A DNA stretch of 64,000 nt from assembly GCF_001632805.1 (NCBI RefSeq), contig NZ_CP007220.1, positions 4,092,001 to 4,156,000 of the forward strand. The letters are read 5' to 3'. The DNA is from Mycobacteroides chelonae CCUG 47445 (GTDB lineage Bacteria > Actinomycetota > Actinomycetes > Mycobacteriales > Mycobacteriaceae). The notes beneath the pieces were generated by a model. It did not search any database and had not been told where the DNA came from. It worked only from the letters and a program-made list of their open reading frames with translations. Position numbers and translations under genes: made by a program. This document shows, piece by piece, positions 45,749-54,882 of the stretch; within the stretch, counting starts at the first letter, position 1, and each line of letters starts with the position of its first letter.

Positions 45749-46758
45749 AACGGATTGCGCTTCTCATGACGGGCCTCACCGCGATTCTCGCGGTGGCAGT
45801 GGTGCTGACCCTGATCATCGTGAATGCCCTGCGCACCCCGGTGAACGGTCCGGTCCGCCGCTTCGACGCGCTGTTCACCGATGCCTCCGGGCTCATCATC
45901 GGCAACGATGTGCGCATCTCCGGCGTACAGGTCGGCAAGGTCGAAAAGATTCACCTGGACGGCAAGAACGCACGGGTCACGTTCAACGTGCTGACGGATC
46001 ATCCGCTCTACCAGAACACTACGGTGGCAATCCGGTACCAGTCCCTGGTCGGTCAGCGGTACGTCGAGATCGCGCAAGCGCCGACACCTAGTGCACCGCT
46101 GGCGGCCGGCGCGACGATACCGCTCGGCCAGACCATTCCCTCCTTCGATATTGCCAAGCTGTTCAATGGTTTTCGCCCCATATTCGAAACACTCGACCCC
46201 GCACAGTTCAACCGGTTGACCGAGAACATCCTGCAGCTCATCCAGGGCGACCAGCGTGGCATCGGGCCGATCCTGCGGGATATCGATGCCGTGCTTAAGC
46301 TTTCGGTCGATCGTCAGGCCGCTCTACAGGCCATCATCACCAATCTGGGTGATGTCTCCAAGGAACTGGGCGGCACCTCAGATCAACTGTTCTACTTGAT
46401 CAACGACCTCAACGATGTGCTGGCACCGTTCGAGAAGCAGGCCGACGAGTTCAACAGGGCAGGCGCGGACGCACTGCCGGTGCTGCGCAGATCGGTCAGC
46501 ATGCTGCGGTACATCGAGAACACGGTGGATGGCGCACAGTTGCCCTTGTACGACGTGGCCAGCCGCACCACACCGGGGACACCGACCATCATGGCCGGGC
46601 TATCGCTGATACCAGACCTGGTACAGGGCATGCGTGACGCCTTGATCGAGGAGAAAACAGCGCCCCCCACCGCATTCGAGTGTAAGAACGGGATCGTCAA
46701 AATGCCCGGTATCGGTGAAGTGTCCTTCGCCAACCAGGATCTGGTGGTGTGTAAATGA
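45745..46758 (+). CDS. mceB: MceB-type lipid-binding protein
   Basis: A 337-residue MCE protein with an N-terminal transmembrane helix (about 4-28), an MCE domain (about 37-115; IIGNDVRISGVQVGKVEKI) and a helical C-terminal part ending with a conserved Cys (NQDLVVCK). It overlaps mceA by 4 bp and mceC by 4 bp. It is one subunit of the hetero-hexameric substrate channel. Confidence 0.93.
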   Translation: MKRIALLMTGLTAILAVAVVLTLIIVNALRTPVNGPVRRFDALFTDASGLIIGNDVRISGVQVGKVEKIHLDGKNARVTFNVLTDHPLYQNTTVAIRYQSLVGQRYVEIAQAPTPSAPLAAGATIPLGQTIPSFDIAKLFNGFRPIFETLDPAQFNRLTENILQLIQGDQRGIGPILRDIDAVLKLSVDRQAALQAIITNLGDVSKELGGTSDQLFYLINDLNDVLAPFEKQADEFNRAGADALPVLRRSVSMLRYIENTVDGAQLPLYDVASRTTPGTPTIMAGLSLIPDLVQGMRDALIEEKTAPPTAFECKNGIVKMPGIGEVSFANQDLVVCK

Positions 46759-47777
46759 GCTTCTTCAAGAAGATCTTCACTCGAAACAATCCGATCCTCG
46801 ACGAGCACGAGGCAGCCAAGCGTAATCGCCGCAACGGGCTGATCGGGGTCCTGGTCATCGCCTCGGTGCTGGCCGCAACAGGCGTCGCTTTCGTCAACAC
46901 CAGCGGCATGAAGACCTACGCACTGCATCTGCGGGCTTCCGGAGGGCTGCGCGCCGGCGACGACGTGCGCATCGCCGGGATTTCGGTGGGCAAGGTATCG
47001 ACCGTCAGCATCGATAAATCACTGGTAAAGGCCGTCTTTACGGTGGATCATTCGGTCCCGGTCGGATCCGAGTCCCGTGCTGACATTCGCATGCTCACTC
47101 CACTGGGCGGGCACTATCTGGCCCTCTACCCGGAAGGCAGCACGCCGCTGGGCAACACACCCATTCCGCCCGAGCGCACCAGTGTCCCCTTCGAGATCAA
47201 CGAGTTGTTCCAGAAGTTCACACCCGTGGTGAAGAAGGTGGACGCCAAGGTCATCCACGACAGCCTGATGGAAGTGGCGAACGCAGTCGACAAGTACCCC
47301 AATGGTTTACGCGACTTCTTTCAGTCGTCGCAAGCACTCATCAAAGCGCTTGAGCCCACCACCGAGGATTTTCACGCCACGCTGAACTACGCCAATGAGT
47401 ATCTGCGGGCCTTCAAGACGGGCAAGGAACAGCTCGCCACCATCGTCACCATGCTGTCCAAACTCGGTGCCAAATACAGCAAGTCGACGACTGACCTGAT
47501 CGAGGTGTTCGTACTGCTGAGGGACCTCTTCCGGCTCTTCAATCGGTTCTTCACGGCGTACGCACGCGATTACGAGCCCATGCTCAACGGCCTCGACGAC
47601 ATCGTCGACACTCTCACCAAATACCCCGAGAAGCTCGGCAAGGCCGCCGAACAATGGGGCCAACTCGTTGGGATTGTCCTGCCCATGCTCAGCGGCAACG
47701 GCATCACCATCAACGAGAACGACCGGGTGATCCCCGGGCAAGACGTCTGCCTACCGCACTTCTTCAGGTTCTGTTGA
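46755..47777 (+). CDS. mceC: MceC-type lipid-binding protein
   Basis: A 340-residue MCE protein. The transmembrane helix is at about 29-48, after a charged start; the MCE domain follows with RAGDDVRIAGISVGKVSTV. A long helical region follows, and the protein ends in Cys (FFRFC), like other MceC proteins, which may form a disulfide. Translationally coupled to mceB; 8 bp before mceD. Confidence 0.93.
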   Translation: MSFFKKIFTRNNPILDEHEAAKRNRRNGLIGVLVIASVLAATGVAFVNTSGMKTYALHLRASGGLRAGDDVRIAGISVGKVSTVSIDKSLVKAVFTVDHSVPVGSESRADIRMLTPLGGHYLALYPEGSTPLGNTPIPPERTSVPFEINELFQKFTPVVKKVDAKVIHDSLMEVANAVDKYPNGLRDFFQSSQALIKALEPTTEDFHATLNYANEYLRAFKTGKEQLATIVTMLSKLGAKYSKSTTDLIEVFVLLRDLFRLFNRFFTAYARDYEPMLNGLDDIVDTLTKYPEKLGKAAEQWGQLVGIVLPMLSGNGITINENDRVIPGQDVCLPHFFRFC

Positions 47778-47785
47778 GGCCCTTG

Positions 47786-49033
47786 ATGACACAGCCAGCA
47801 TTTGTCAGCAGCATTCGGACCCGTCTTGCGGGTATGCGTCCCGCCGCACGCGCGGGTCTGGTGAGCGCCGTCGGCGTGGTACTTGTCGCGGTGGTGGCGG
47901 TTGCCGGGATCTTCGGCGCGCGCACTGTGTTTCCCGCTGTCAAAAACATGGTGATGCCGTACCTGGGGAACGCCCATATCCCGTTCCTGGACGACACTCG
48001 AGCGCTCTGCGCGAATTTCCGCGACGGATCCGGGTTGTACAAGGGCAACAAGGTCCTGCTTCTCGGTGTCGAGATCGGCACCGTGACAGCCGTCACCAAC
48101 AAGCCCGACCACGTCGAGGTCGACTTCGACATTCCACAAGACATGGAGCTGCCCGCCGATGTCGGCGCAGCCAGCTATTCACAGTCGGTGATCACCAACC
48201 GCAGTATCGAACTCACCCGCTCATGGAGCGAGGGACCCAAATTCGCCGGTGATCAATGCATCTCGACAGAGAACACCAGAACTCCGGTGACCGTCACCGA
48301 GTCGTTCTCCGCCATAGGCGAACTCGCCGATACCCTGATGCAAGCAGCGCCTGGCCAGGACCCGGCGAACTCGCCTGGCGTGCAGGCACTTAACAAAACT
48401 CTCAAGGGGGCAGCTCGATCGCTCGACGGCGTCGGCCCCGGGTTCAAGGAGATGCTCAACAGCCTCACCACGATGGTGGGCGATCCCTACAAGGCCGACG
48501 CCGACTACCGGCAGCTATTTGAGAACAGCGCCATCGTCACCTCGAACTGGTTGCAATATTGGAACGAGTTCGCGGGTGTGGTCGCCTCCCTACCCGATAC
48601 CGCCCGCCTGATCGAAGGCATTTCGGAGAACTTCTCGGTCGGCCTCGACTACCTGACCACGCTCCTTCCGACGCTGAACGGCATGGTGCAGCGCGCCGCC
48701 GGCCGGCTTTACAAGAACGTCTTCGACAAGCTGGTGCCCTGGATACGTGACATCCTCAACGCCTACACCCCGCATATCCTCACGTTCTTCAACACCCTGC
48801 CACCGGTGATCAATTGGCTGGCCGACGACATCTACCTGCCGAACACGAAGACCCACGGTGTCACCTATGTTCCTCCGCGCGTTGCCATCTCGCCCGAGCA
48901 GGCCAGCGCCATCTGCCAGAACCTGCGCGACCGCAACACCCCCGGTTCCCAGGCGGCTTGTGCACCGGGCACCGCCTCGGATCCCGTGACCCTCGGTTTG
49001 ACGAATCTGATCATGGGGGCGGCACTGTCATGA
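47786..49033 (+). CDS. mceD: MceD-type lipid-binding protein
   Basis: A 415-residue MCE protein with a transmembrane helix (about 21-45) and an MCE domain with GSGLYKGNKVLLLGVEIGTVT. The C-terminal region carries helical and Pro-rich parts and a Cys pair (SAICQNL and AACAPG). The ATG at 47786 lies eight bases after the mceC stop; the frame is open further upstream only as a shadow of mceC. The stop overlaps the mceE start. Confidence 0.92.
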   Translation: MTQPAFVSSIRTRLAGMRPAARAGLVSAVGVVLVAVVAVAGIFGARTVFPAVKNMVMPYLGNAHIPFLDDTRALCANFRDGSGLYKGNKVLLLGVEIGTVTAVTNKPDHVEVDFDIPQDMELPADVGAASYSQSVITNRSIELTRSWSEGPKFAGDQCISTENTRTPVTVTESFSAIGELADTLMQAAPGQDPANSPGVQALNKTLKGAARSLDGVGPGFKEMLNSLTTMVGDPYKADADYRQLFENSAIVTSNWLQYWNEFAGVVASLPDTARLIEGISENFSVGLDYLTTLLPTLNGMVQRAAGRLYKNVFDKLVPWIRDILNAYTPHILTFFNTLPPVINWLADDIYLPNTKTHGVTYVPPRVAISPEQASAICQNLRDRNTPGSQAACAPGTASDPVTLGLTNLIMGAALS

Positions 49034-50064
49034 TTCGACGTGTACTGATCGTCCTGTTCGCCGCGGCATTCGCGGTGGTCCCGGCGTGTTCCACGGAGGC
49101 GTTGGATCCCACCAAGATGCCGATGCCCGGCGCGTACATACCGAAGAACACCTACCGCCTCAAGATCGAATTCTCCAGCGTGCTCAATCTGCCCGGACGG
49201 GCGAAGGTCGACGCGGGTGGCGTGCAGGTGGGCCTGTTGGATCGGGTGGAACTCAAGGGCACAACCCCCGTCGTATATGTAGATATCGACGGCGGCGCGA
49301 AGTTCCCGCGAAACGTCAAGGCCGAACTCCGGCAGGCCACCGTGCTCGGCGACATCTACATCGCCATGATCTCGCCCACCGATCCGGCCCCGACACATCT
49401 GCAGGATGGCGACACCATCGCCCTGGCCAACACCGTGCCGGCGGCCAACGTCGAAGATCTCATGCGATCCATGTCGAACCTCATCGGCGGGGGCAGCCTC
49501 AACACGATGCAGACCACCGTCGCGAACATGAACAGTTCCTTCCCTCCGCCCGAGGAGCTTGACCGCATCCACCGCGCGCTGGCCGGAATCATCAATGACC
49601 TGTCCAACAATCAGGACACCCTCAACAAGATCCTGACCAATATGCAAGCCGTCAGCGAGTCCTTCCGCGCCAACAAGGGAACGTACCGACGGCTCCTTAC
49701 CGAGGGACCGAGCAAGTTGCCCTCGTTGGCCAAAGTCGTGCTGAGTCTTAGTGATCTGATCATCAATGGTGCCGAGTTCGGACGACAGATCGCCCAGATC
49801 CTGGACTACCCGAACCTCATGCAGATCCTGTCCTATCTCACGCCGTTCATCCACAGCGCCTCGACCGCCGACACCACCATTCCGGTGCTCGGCGACAAGA
49901 TGGTCCGAACCATCCGTGACCGGATCATCCCGTTCTTCAAGGATGGCGGCCCCAAGTACACCGTGACCGACATCCAAACTCCCGATGGCACATTGGGAGT
50001 CAGCCCCGGGGAACGCGCCGATTCGGTCATCCGGAACATGCAGACGATGGGGCTGGTGCGATGA
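49030..50064 (+). CDS. mceE: MceE-type lipoprotein (LprN/LprK type)
   Basis: A 344-residue MCE lipoprotein. A signal peptide ends in a lipobox-like VVPAC (Cys21), so it is probably lipid-anchored, as for the fifth gene of all mce operons. The MCE domain (about 40-125) includes GRAKVDAGGVQVGLLDRV. The start is the ATG at 49030 overlapping the mceD stop; the upstream continuation of the frame is not coding. Confidence 0.92.
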   Translation: MIRRVLIVLFAAAFAVVPACSTEALDPTKMPMPGAYIPKNTYRLKIEFSSVLNLPGRAKVDAGGVQVGLLDRVELKGTTPVVYVDIDGGAKFPRNVKAELRQATVLGDIYIAMISPTDPAPTHLQDGDTIALANTVPAANVEDLMRSMSNLIGGGSLNTMQTTVANMNSSFPPPEELDRIHRALAGIINDLSNNQDTLNKILTNMQAVSESFRANKGTYRRLLTEGPSKLPSLAKVVLSLSDLIINGAEFGRQIAQILDYPNLMQILSYLTPFIHSASTADTTIPVLGDKMVRTIRDRIIPFFKDGGPKYTVTDIQTPDGTLGVSPGERADSVIRNMQTMGLVR

Positions 50065-51137
50065 GGCTCAATGTCCTACTCACTCTCGCGGTGCTCTCGA
50101 TCATTTCTCTGGTGGGCGCCGTCTACATGGCGTTCGGTGTCCTGGACATCGCCTCCACCAACAAGACCAATCACATGACGCTCATGCTGGAAAGCTCCGG
50201 CGGGCTGATGTCCACCTCCCAGGTCACCCTCCGGGGCATCAAAGTCGGCCGGGTCACCAACATTCAGGCGACCACGTCAGGGTTGGCGATTTCGATGGCC
50301 CTCGACAGCGGCTACCCCATTCCCGTCGACAGCAAGGTGAGCGTCCAGAATCTCTCGGCCGCGGGAGAGCAATACGTGGAGTTCAAACCTGCTCGCATCG
50401 AACCCCCTTACTACAGCGACGGCGCCGTGATCCCGGCGTCGAAGGCAGCACCGGTCTACACCGTGAGTGATCTCCTGCAAAAGGGCAACGCACTGATGCA
50501 GGCCATGAACGCCGACGACCTGGAAATCACGCTCAACAATGTGGCGGCCGGATTCGTGGACAACACCAAGACCATCGATCAGTTGGCCACCACGGCACGG
50601 CTGTTCGCGCAGATGGTGAAGGATGACAAGCATTACCTGGCCGAGGTCATCGGCAACACATCGACCCTGACCAACGGGCTCGGTGAGATCCGGGCCGGCG
50701 ACATCTTGAAGCAGTCCGCCAAGACCATCCCGGGCAGCCTCGAAGGCCTGGCGTCCCTGGTGAAGGTCATCGAAAAGCTCGAACCGCTCGTCGAAGCGGG
50801 CCTGGGCGATGGGAAGCCCCTGACGGATCTGGTGGAAAAGCTCTTCGACTACATCAACGCACTGTCCGAACCGATGTCGGAATTCGCGACGGTCCTCGAA
50901 CCCATCGTCGCCCCGCTGCGCGACGTCAAGCTGGACGCCGGGCACTGGCTGGACTTCTGGGACTCCACCTTCAACAACCAAGGCGGACTACGCATCCATC
51001 TCGGGGTGCCCGAATGGCCCCAGCCCGACACACCGCAGCCGGGATCAGCTCAGCCATCGCGGCCGGCTGCCACACCACCGGCACCCAAACCCACATCGGC
51101 ACCACAAACGGCAACAGCAGGAAGGCCCGGATCATGA
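50061..51137 (+). CDS. mceF: MceF-type lipid-binding protein
   Basis: A 358-residue MCE protein with an N-terminal membrane helix (about 5-25), an MCE domain (about 38-120; MSTSQVTLRGIKVGRVTNI) and a C-terminus rich in Pro and Ala, a tail feature common in MceF. It overlaps mceE and the next accessory gene by 4 bp each. It completes the six-subunit channel. Confidence 0.92.
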   Translation: MRLNVLLTLAVLSIISLVGAVYMAFGVLDIASTNKTNHMTLMLESSGGLMSTSQVTLRGIKVGRVTNIQATTSGLAISMALDSGYPIPVDSKVSVQNLSAAGEQYVEFKPARIEPPYYSDGAVIPASKAAPVYTVSDLLQKGNALMQAMNADDLEITLNNVAAGFVDNTKTIDQLATTARLFAQMVKDDKHYLAEVIGNTSTLTNGLGEIRAGDILKQSAKTIPGSLEGLASLVKVIEKLEPLVEAGLGDGKPLTDLVEKLFDYINALSEPMSEFATVLEPIVAPLRDVKLDAGHWLDFWDSTFNNQGGLRIHLGVPEWPQPDTPQPGSAQPSRPAATPPAPKPTSAPQTATAGRPGS

Positions 51138-51940
51138 CCGACATCGACGATCGCACACTCACCCTCGATGACGCAGATCCCGATGAGCTAGCGGAATCGG
51201 AGACGAAGTCCACCACCGATTCCGCCGAGACCGAATCTGTCGCGGAACCGAAGCTCAAGCGGGTAAAGCGGGCCAAGGTCGTTGAACAAGAAACGGATCC
51301 GGCCGAAAGCGATAGCGGTCCCAATATCTGGAAGTGGATCACCTTCGGTCTGCTCGCGTTGGGAATAGTGGGCGCGGTCCTCGGCGGCTGGCAGTATCAG
51401 AAGTTGTCCGATGCCCTCGCCGCCACCCGCGCCGGCGACACCGAACGCACCGCGGCCACCGACGCGGCGTCGACGTACGCGATGAAATCGCTCACCTATA
51501 GCTTCGAAGACCCCGACGGCTTCTTCAAGAACGTCAAAGAGAACGCGGCAGAACCGCTGAAGAACAAGTACAACGATGCCGAGAAGCTGCTCAAGGCCAT
51601 CATGCTGCAGGCCCAGGTGACGTCCAAGGGCGAGATCATCGCCGCGGATGCCGTTGCCCAGCAGAACGGCATCTACCAGGTGGTGGTCACCACCCGACAG
51701 ACCACCCGGAACGTCCAGAACCCGGAACCGCGGGCAACCACACTGGTTCTGCAGATCACGGTCAAGAAGGATGGCGACAGCTGGCAGGTGACCGATATCG
51801 GCCCCAAGAACGCCAACTCGACCGGCACCATCATGCACCCCGGCGACCAGAAGCTGCTTCCCGACGAGACGGCACCCGCGCCCGGTAAGGCGCCCGCGCC
51901 GGCCCTCCCGCCGCTGCCCACGCTCCCCGGTCAGAAGTAG
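51134..51940 (+). CDS. Mce-associated membrane protein
   Basis: A 268-residue Mam-type protein. An acidic then basic N-terminus (about 70 residues) is followed by one transmembrane helix (about 73-93) and an exposed domain of about 150 residues in the SnoaL/NTF2-like pattern of Mce-associated proteins, then a Pro-rich tail. Such proteins stabilise the complex and are co-transcribed with mce genes. The start overlaps the mceF stop (ATGA at 51134). Confidence 0.86.
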   Translation: MTDIDDRTLTLDDADPDELAESETKSTTDSAETESVAEPKLKRVKRAKVVEQETDPAESDSGPNIWKWITFGLLALGIVGAVLGGWQYQKLSDALAATRAGDTERTAATDAASTYAMKSLTYSFEDPDGFFKNVKENAAEPLKNKYNDAEKLLKAIMLQAQVTSKGEIIAADAVAQQNGIYQVVVTTRQTTRNVQNPEPRATTLVLQITVKKDGDSWQVTDIGPKNANSTGTIMHPGDQKLLPDETAPAPGKAPAPALPPLPTLPGQK

Positions 51941-51943
51941 GCA

Positions 51944-52753
51944 ATGTCCCGGCACATAGGTGGTCTGGGCGCGGGTATAGCTGCTGCCGCCCTACTGGTT
52001 TCGGCGCAGACGGTCCATCCCGTGGCCGTGGCACGGGCTGCTTTGCCGCCGTGCCCGAGCAGGGCCACCACGATCGTCCCGGATAGTCCTAAGGCACATA
52101 CAGATTGCCGGCTGTCTGCGGCCGACGGCAGCGGGATTACCTTCGATGTCGAGTATTGGCGCCCGCACCCCGACAACAAGGACGCACCGGACTACCCGCC
52201 GCTGTCGGCCCGGGTAACCATCAAGGACGCCGCCGGGAACAGGCTGCAAGAAGTGAACGAGCTATTGGAGCCATCAAGCCCCTCACCGGCCGGGCTGCAG
52301 GACATCGACGGAGACGGCCGCGACGAGATGATCATTCCGATCTCTACCCGGGTCATGAATGGTGCTGTCAACACTCGATTTTCCGTCTGGCGGGCTGAGA
52401 AGAACACCACCCACTTCGAGCGAGTCCAGATGTTCGGACAGGCCATCTATCCCAGTGGCGACGGGTACATCGTGGTCAACAGCGGTGCGTTCTCCAGCCG
52501 CGATCTGGATTTCTACCTACCCACCGCGGCCGGCTACACCCACATCATCACGTTGACGATGACTGCCGAAGAGGTCGACCTGAATACCCGCAAGGTGCTC
52601 ACCGCAAGCTGCATGGTGCACAAGCAGTCCGGCCTGGGCGCCATCGACATGGACTGGCAGGATTCGCCGGTGTTCTGTGATTCCCCTGCGGCCAAGTCGA
52701 TTTGGCCGGATGCCGAGCGCGTCGAAACCAACAGAAGGGTGCAGGGCCGCTAA
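51944..52753 (+). CDS. secreted protein with DxDxDG calcium-type motif, end of mce operon
   Basis: A 269-residue exported protein with a signal peptide (cleavage after ARA, about residue 33) and two Cys pairs (PCPS...DCRLS and ASCMV...VFCDS). The motif DIDGDGRDE near residue 123 is typical of VCBS/FG-GAP or EF-like calcium loops and is followed by beta-rich segments. It may be an accessory periplasmic or surface component of this Mce system. It follows the Mam-type gene by 3 bp and ends 3 bp before the convergent SRPBCC gene. Confidence 0.72.
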   Translation: MSRHIGGLGAGIAAAALLVSAQTVHPVAVARAALPPCPSRATTIVPDSPKAHTDCRLSAADGSGITFDVEYWRPHPDNKDAPDYPPLSARVTIKDAAGNRLQEVNELLEPSSPSPAGLQDIDGDGRDEMIIPISTRVMNGAVNTRFSVWRAEKNTTHFERVQMFGQAIYPSGDGYIVVNSGAFSSRDLDFYLPTAAGYTHIITLTMTAEEVDLNTRKVLTASCMVHKQSGLGAIDMDWQDSPVFCDSPAAKSIWPDAERVETNRRVQGR

Positions 52754-52756
52754 GCC

Positions 52757-53308
52757 TTACACCGCATCCCGGGATACGTCCGTGTCTTCCAGCAGCGCGA
52801 TAAGCGACCGCATACCCGGCCGGAAACCCCACGCGAAGACCACCCGCAGCAGGGGTTGGAGCCAGCGCAAGGGCAACCCGGAAACAAAACGCGGGGTTAT
52901 CGCCACCGTCCAATCGACGGTGCAGCCGTCGGAAGTGCTGGTCAGCACGTAATCCTCGGCCCATAGCTGCAACAGGGGCCAGGTTCCCGCCACCGCCGAG
53001 TAGGTGAGCCGATGCGGAGCCTCGTACCGCCAGAATCTCTCTCGCTGGATCCACAGGAACCGCCACGGTGCCGACACGGTGCCCATCTCTCGCTCCATAC
53101 CCACTCGCCGGCACGGTTCGTCATAGCGCACACCGCACCCGAAGGGCAGCCATGACCAGGCATGGTCACTGTCCAGCGCCGCCCACACCTGCCCACGTGG
53201 CGCATCGAAGGTGTGGGAGGTGCGCAGCACGATCGCTGCCGATTCGAACGCGGAATCGTCCGTCGACATCGGGATCCGATACTTGGGGGCGAGCATCGGC
53301 CATCCCAC
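52757..53308 (-). CDS. SRPBCC (START-like) family protein, copy 2
   Basis: A 183-residue SRPBCC protein similar to the one at 29320-29865: TFDAPRGQVW, WSWLPFGCGVRY, YSAVAGTWPLLQLWAEDY and CTVDWTVAITPRF align along the whole length. The start is uncertain (GTG at 53308 as given; ATG codons at 53296 and 53269 are alternatives). It directly follows the BVMO copy C gene with a 2-bp gap, mirroring the BVMO-SRPBCC order in the other operon. Confidence 0.82.
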   Translation of the reverse strand: MGWPMLAPKYRIPMSTDDSAFESAAIVLRTSHTFDAPRGQVWAALDSDHAWSWLPFGCGVRYDEPCRRVGMEREMGTVSAPWRFLWIQRERFWRYEAPHRLTYSAVAGTWPLLQLWAEDYVLTSTSDGCTVDWTVAITPRFVSGLPLRWLQPLLRVVFAWGFRPGMRSLIALLEDTDVSRDAV

Positions 53309-53310
53309 CC

Positions 53311-54882
53311 TCAGACCACCACCTGTGAATCATTGAGGACCACAGTGGAATCGACACTTTGATTCTGTTGCGCGTACTCGTAGTCATCGGCCGGGAACTT
53401 CTTCGCCGCCCGACGGGCCTGCAGGGTCGTGGTCGGGCGCAACAGCGGTACATCATCGTCGGCGTTCTTCCAGTACGACCGCACACCTCGATTGAGTTCC
53501 GTGAAGTAGTACTTCAGGTTCCGCCCGTTGCGCAGCATGAGTTGGTGGAAACGGTCCAGTGCCTCCTGGCGCACTTCCATACGGCTGGCACCACGTTCTC
53601 CCGCCAGAGAGATGGCCCGGACGATGTGAGTGACGGCCGTATCCGCCAGCCCATGCCAGCCGCCGTTGCCGGTCCAGGAGTAGGGGCCGACGATGATCCA
53701 GCGGTTGGGGAAGCCGGTGATCGAGACGCTCTCGTACGCCTGCATACCGCGACTATTGAAGAAGTCGCCCAGGTCACGGCCACCCGCGCCGGTCACCCGC
53801 CCTCGCTTGTAGGAGGCGGGTTCGGAGAACAGATCGAAACCTGTTGCCGTGATGAGGAAATCTGCCTCATACACTGTCCCGTCCGAGGTCTTGACTCCCT
53901 CGGGAACGACCTCGGCGATAGGCGTGGTGACCAGTGAGCAGTGCGGCTTGTTGAAGACCCGCGGAAAGGCGGAGTTGAGAGTTGGCCGGTTCCCCAGCGG
54001 CCCGAAGTACGGGAGAAGGTCCTGTGCGGCCTGCCTATCCTTCACCACCGCACGCAGGTACGCCCCGTACAGTGCACGCCCGGCGGCATCGAACCACCGC
54101 ATCAGCGGCCGCATCACCGCGCCCGGGGTGTGAATCAGGAACCACAGACCCAGGCTCCCACCGAGCAGGGCCCCCCACTCAATCAACGAGAACAATCCGG
54201 GGATACGAAGCGCCCATTGGGCAATCACCGGGATCCGGAAGTCGGGTTTGGGGATGCAGTAGACGGGTGTCCGCTGGAACACCACGAGCGATTCGGTCTC
54301 GTCGGCGATGGCACCGCACAATTGGACGCCGGTCGCCCCGGTGCCTATCACCGCCACACGCTTGCCCCGCACGTCGTGCTCCGGCAGCCACTGTACGGGC
54401 GTCACGCGGGTACCGGAGAAGTTCTCGAGCCCCTTGATGCCGGGCTGCTTCGGATCGAAGAAGGGACCGATCGCCGAGATCACGAACCGCGCGGTGATCA
54501 GCGAGCCGTCAGCGAGATTCAGGCGCCACCAGTGGTTCTCCTCATCCCACTCCTCGTTGCGAACGTCGATGCCGAAACGGAAGTGCGGCCGCAGATTGAA
54601 CCGTTCGGCGACCTGCTGGTGGTAGGCCTGCACCTCGGATCCGGGCGCAAAAACTCGAGACCACTTAGGATTTCGGAAGAACGGAAACTGGTAAATCACC
54701 GACGGAATGTCGACGGCGATCCCCGGATACACATTGTCGCGCCAGGTCCCGCCCAAGTCCGCGGCCCGGTCGAGGATCACGAAGTCCTCGATACCCGCCT
54801 GCTGCAAGCGCACCCCGGCGCACAAGCCGCCGATACCCGCACCGATCACGACGACGTGATGATCGGGAACTGATGTGGTCAT
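53311..54882 (-). CDS. flavin-containing Baeyer-Villiger-type monooxygenase, copy C
   Basis: A 523-residue class B flavin monooxygenase. FAD motif VVIGAGIGGLCAG, GGTW, and NADPH motif AVIGTGATGVQ. The fingerprint reads FSGTRVTPVQW, with Thr in place of the His. The protein is otherwise colinear with copies A, B and D. It overlaps the upstream hypothetical gene by 4 bp. Substrate unknown. Confidence 0.88.
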   Translation of the reverse strand: MTTSVPDHHVVVIGAGIGGLCAGVRLQQAGIEDFVILDRAADLGGTWRDNVYPGIAVDIPSVIYQFPFFRNPKWSRVFAPGSEVQAYHQQVAERFNLRPHFRFGIDVRNEEWDEENHWWRLNLADGSLITARFVISAIGPFFDPKQPGIKGLENFSGTRVTPVQWLPEHDVRGKRVAVIGTGATGVQLCGAIADETESLVVFQRTPVYCIPKPDFRIPVIAQWALRIPGLFSLIEWGALLGGSLGLWFLIHTPGAVMRPLMRWFDAAGRALYGAYLRAVVKDRQAAQDLLPYFGPLGNRPTLNSAFPRVFNKPHCSLVTTPIAEVVPEGVKTSDGTVYEADFLITATGFDLFSEPASYKRGRVTGAGGRDLGDFFNSRGMQAYESVSITGFPNRWIIVGPYSWTGNGGWHGLADTAVTHIVRAISLAGERGASRMEVRQEALDRFHQLMLRNGRNLKYYFTELNRGVRSYWKNADDDVPLLRPTTTLQARRAAKKFPADDYEYAQQNQSVDSTVVLNDSQVVV

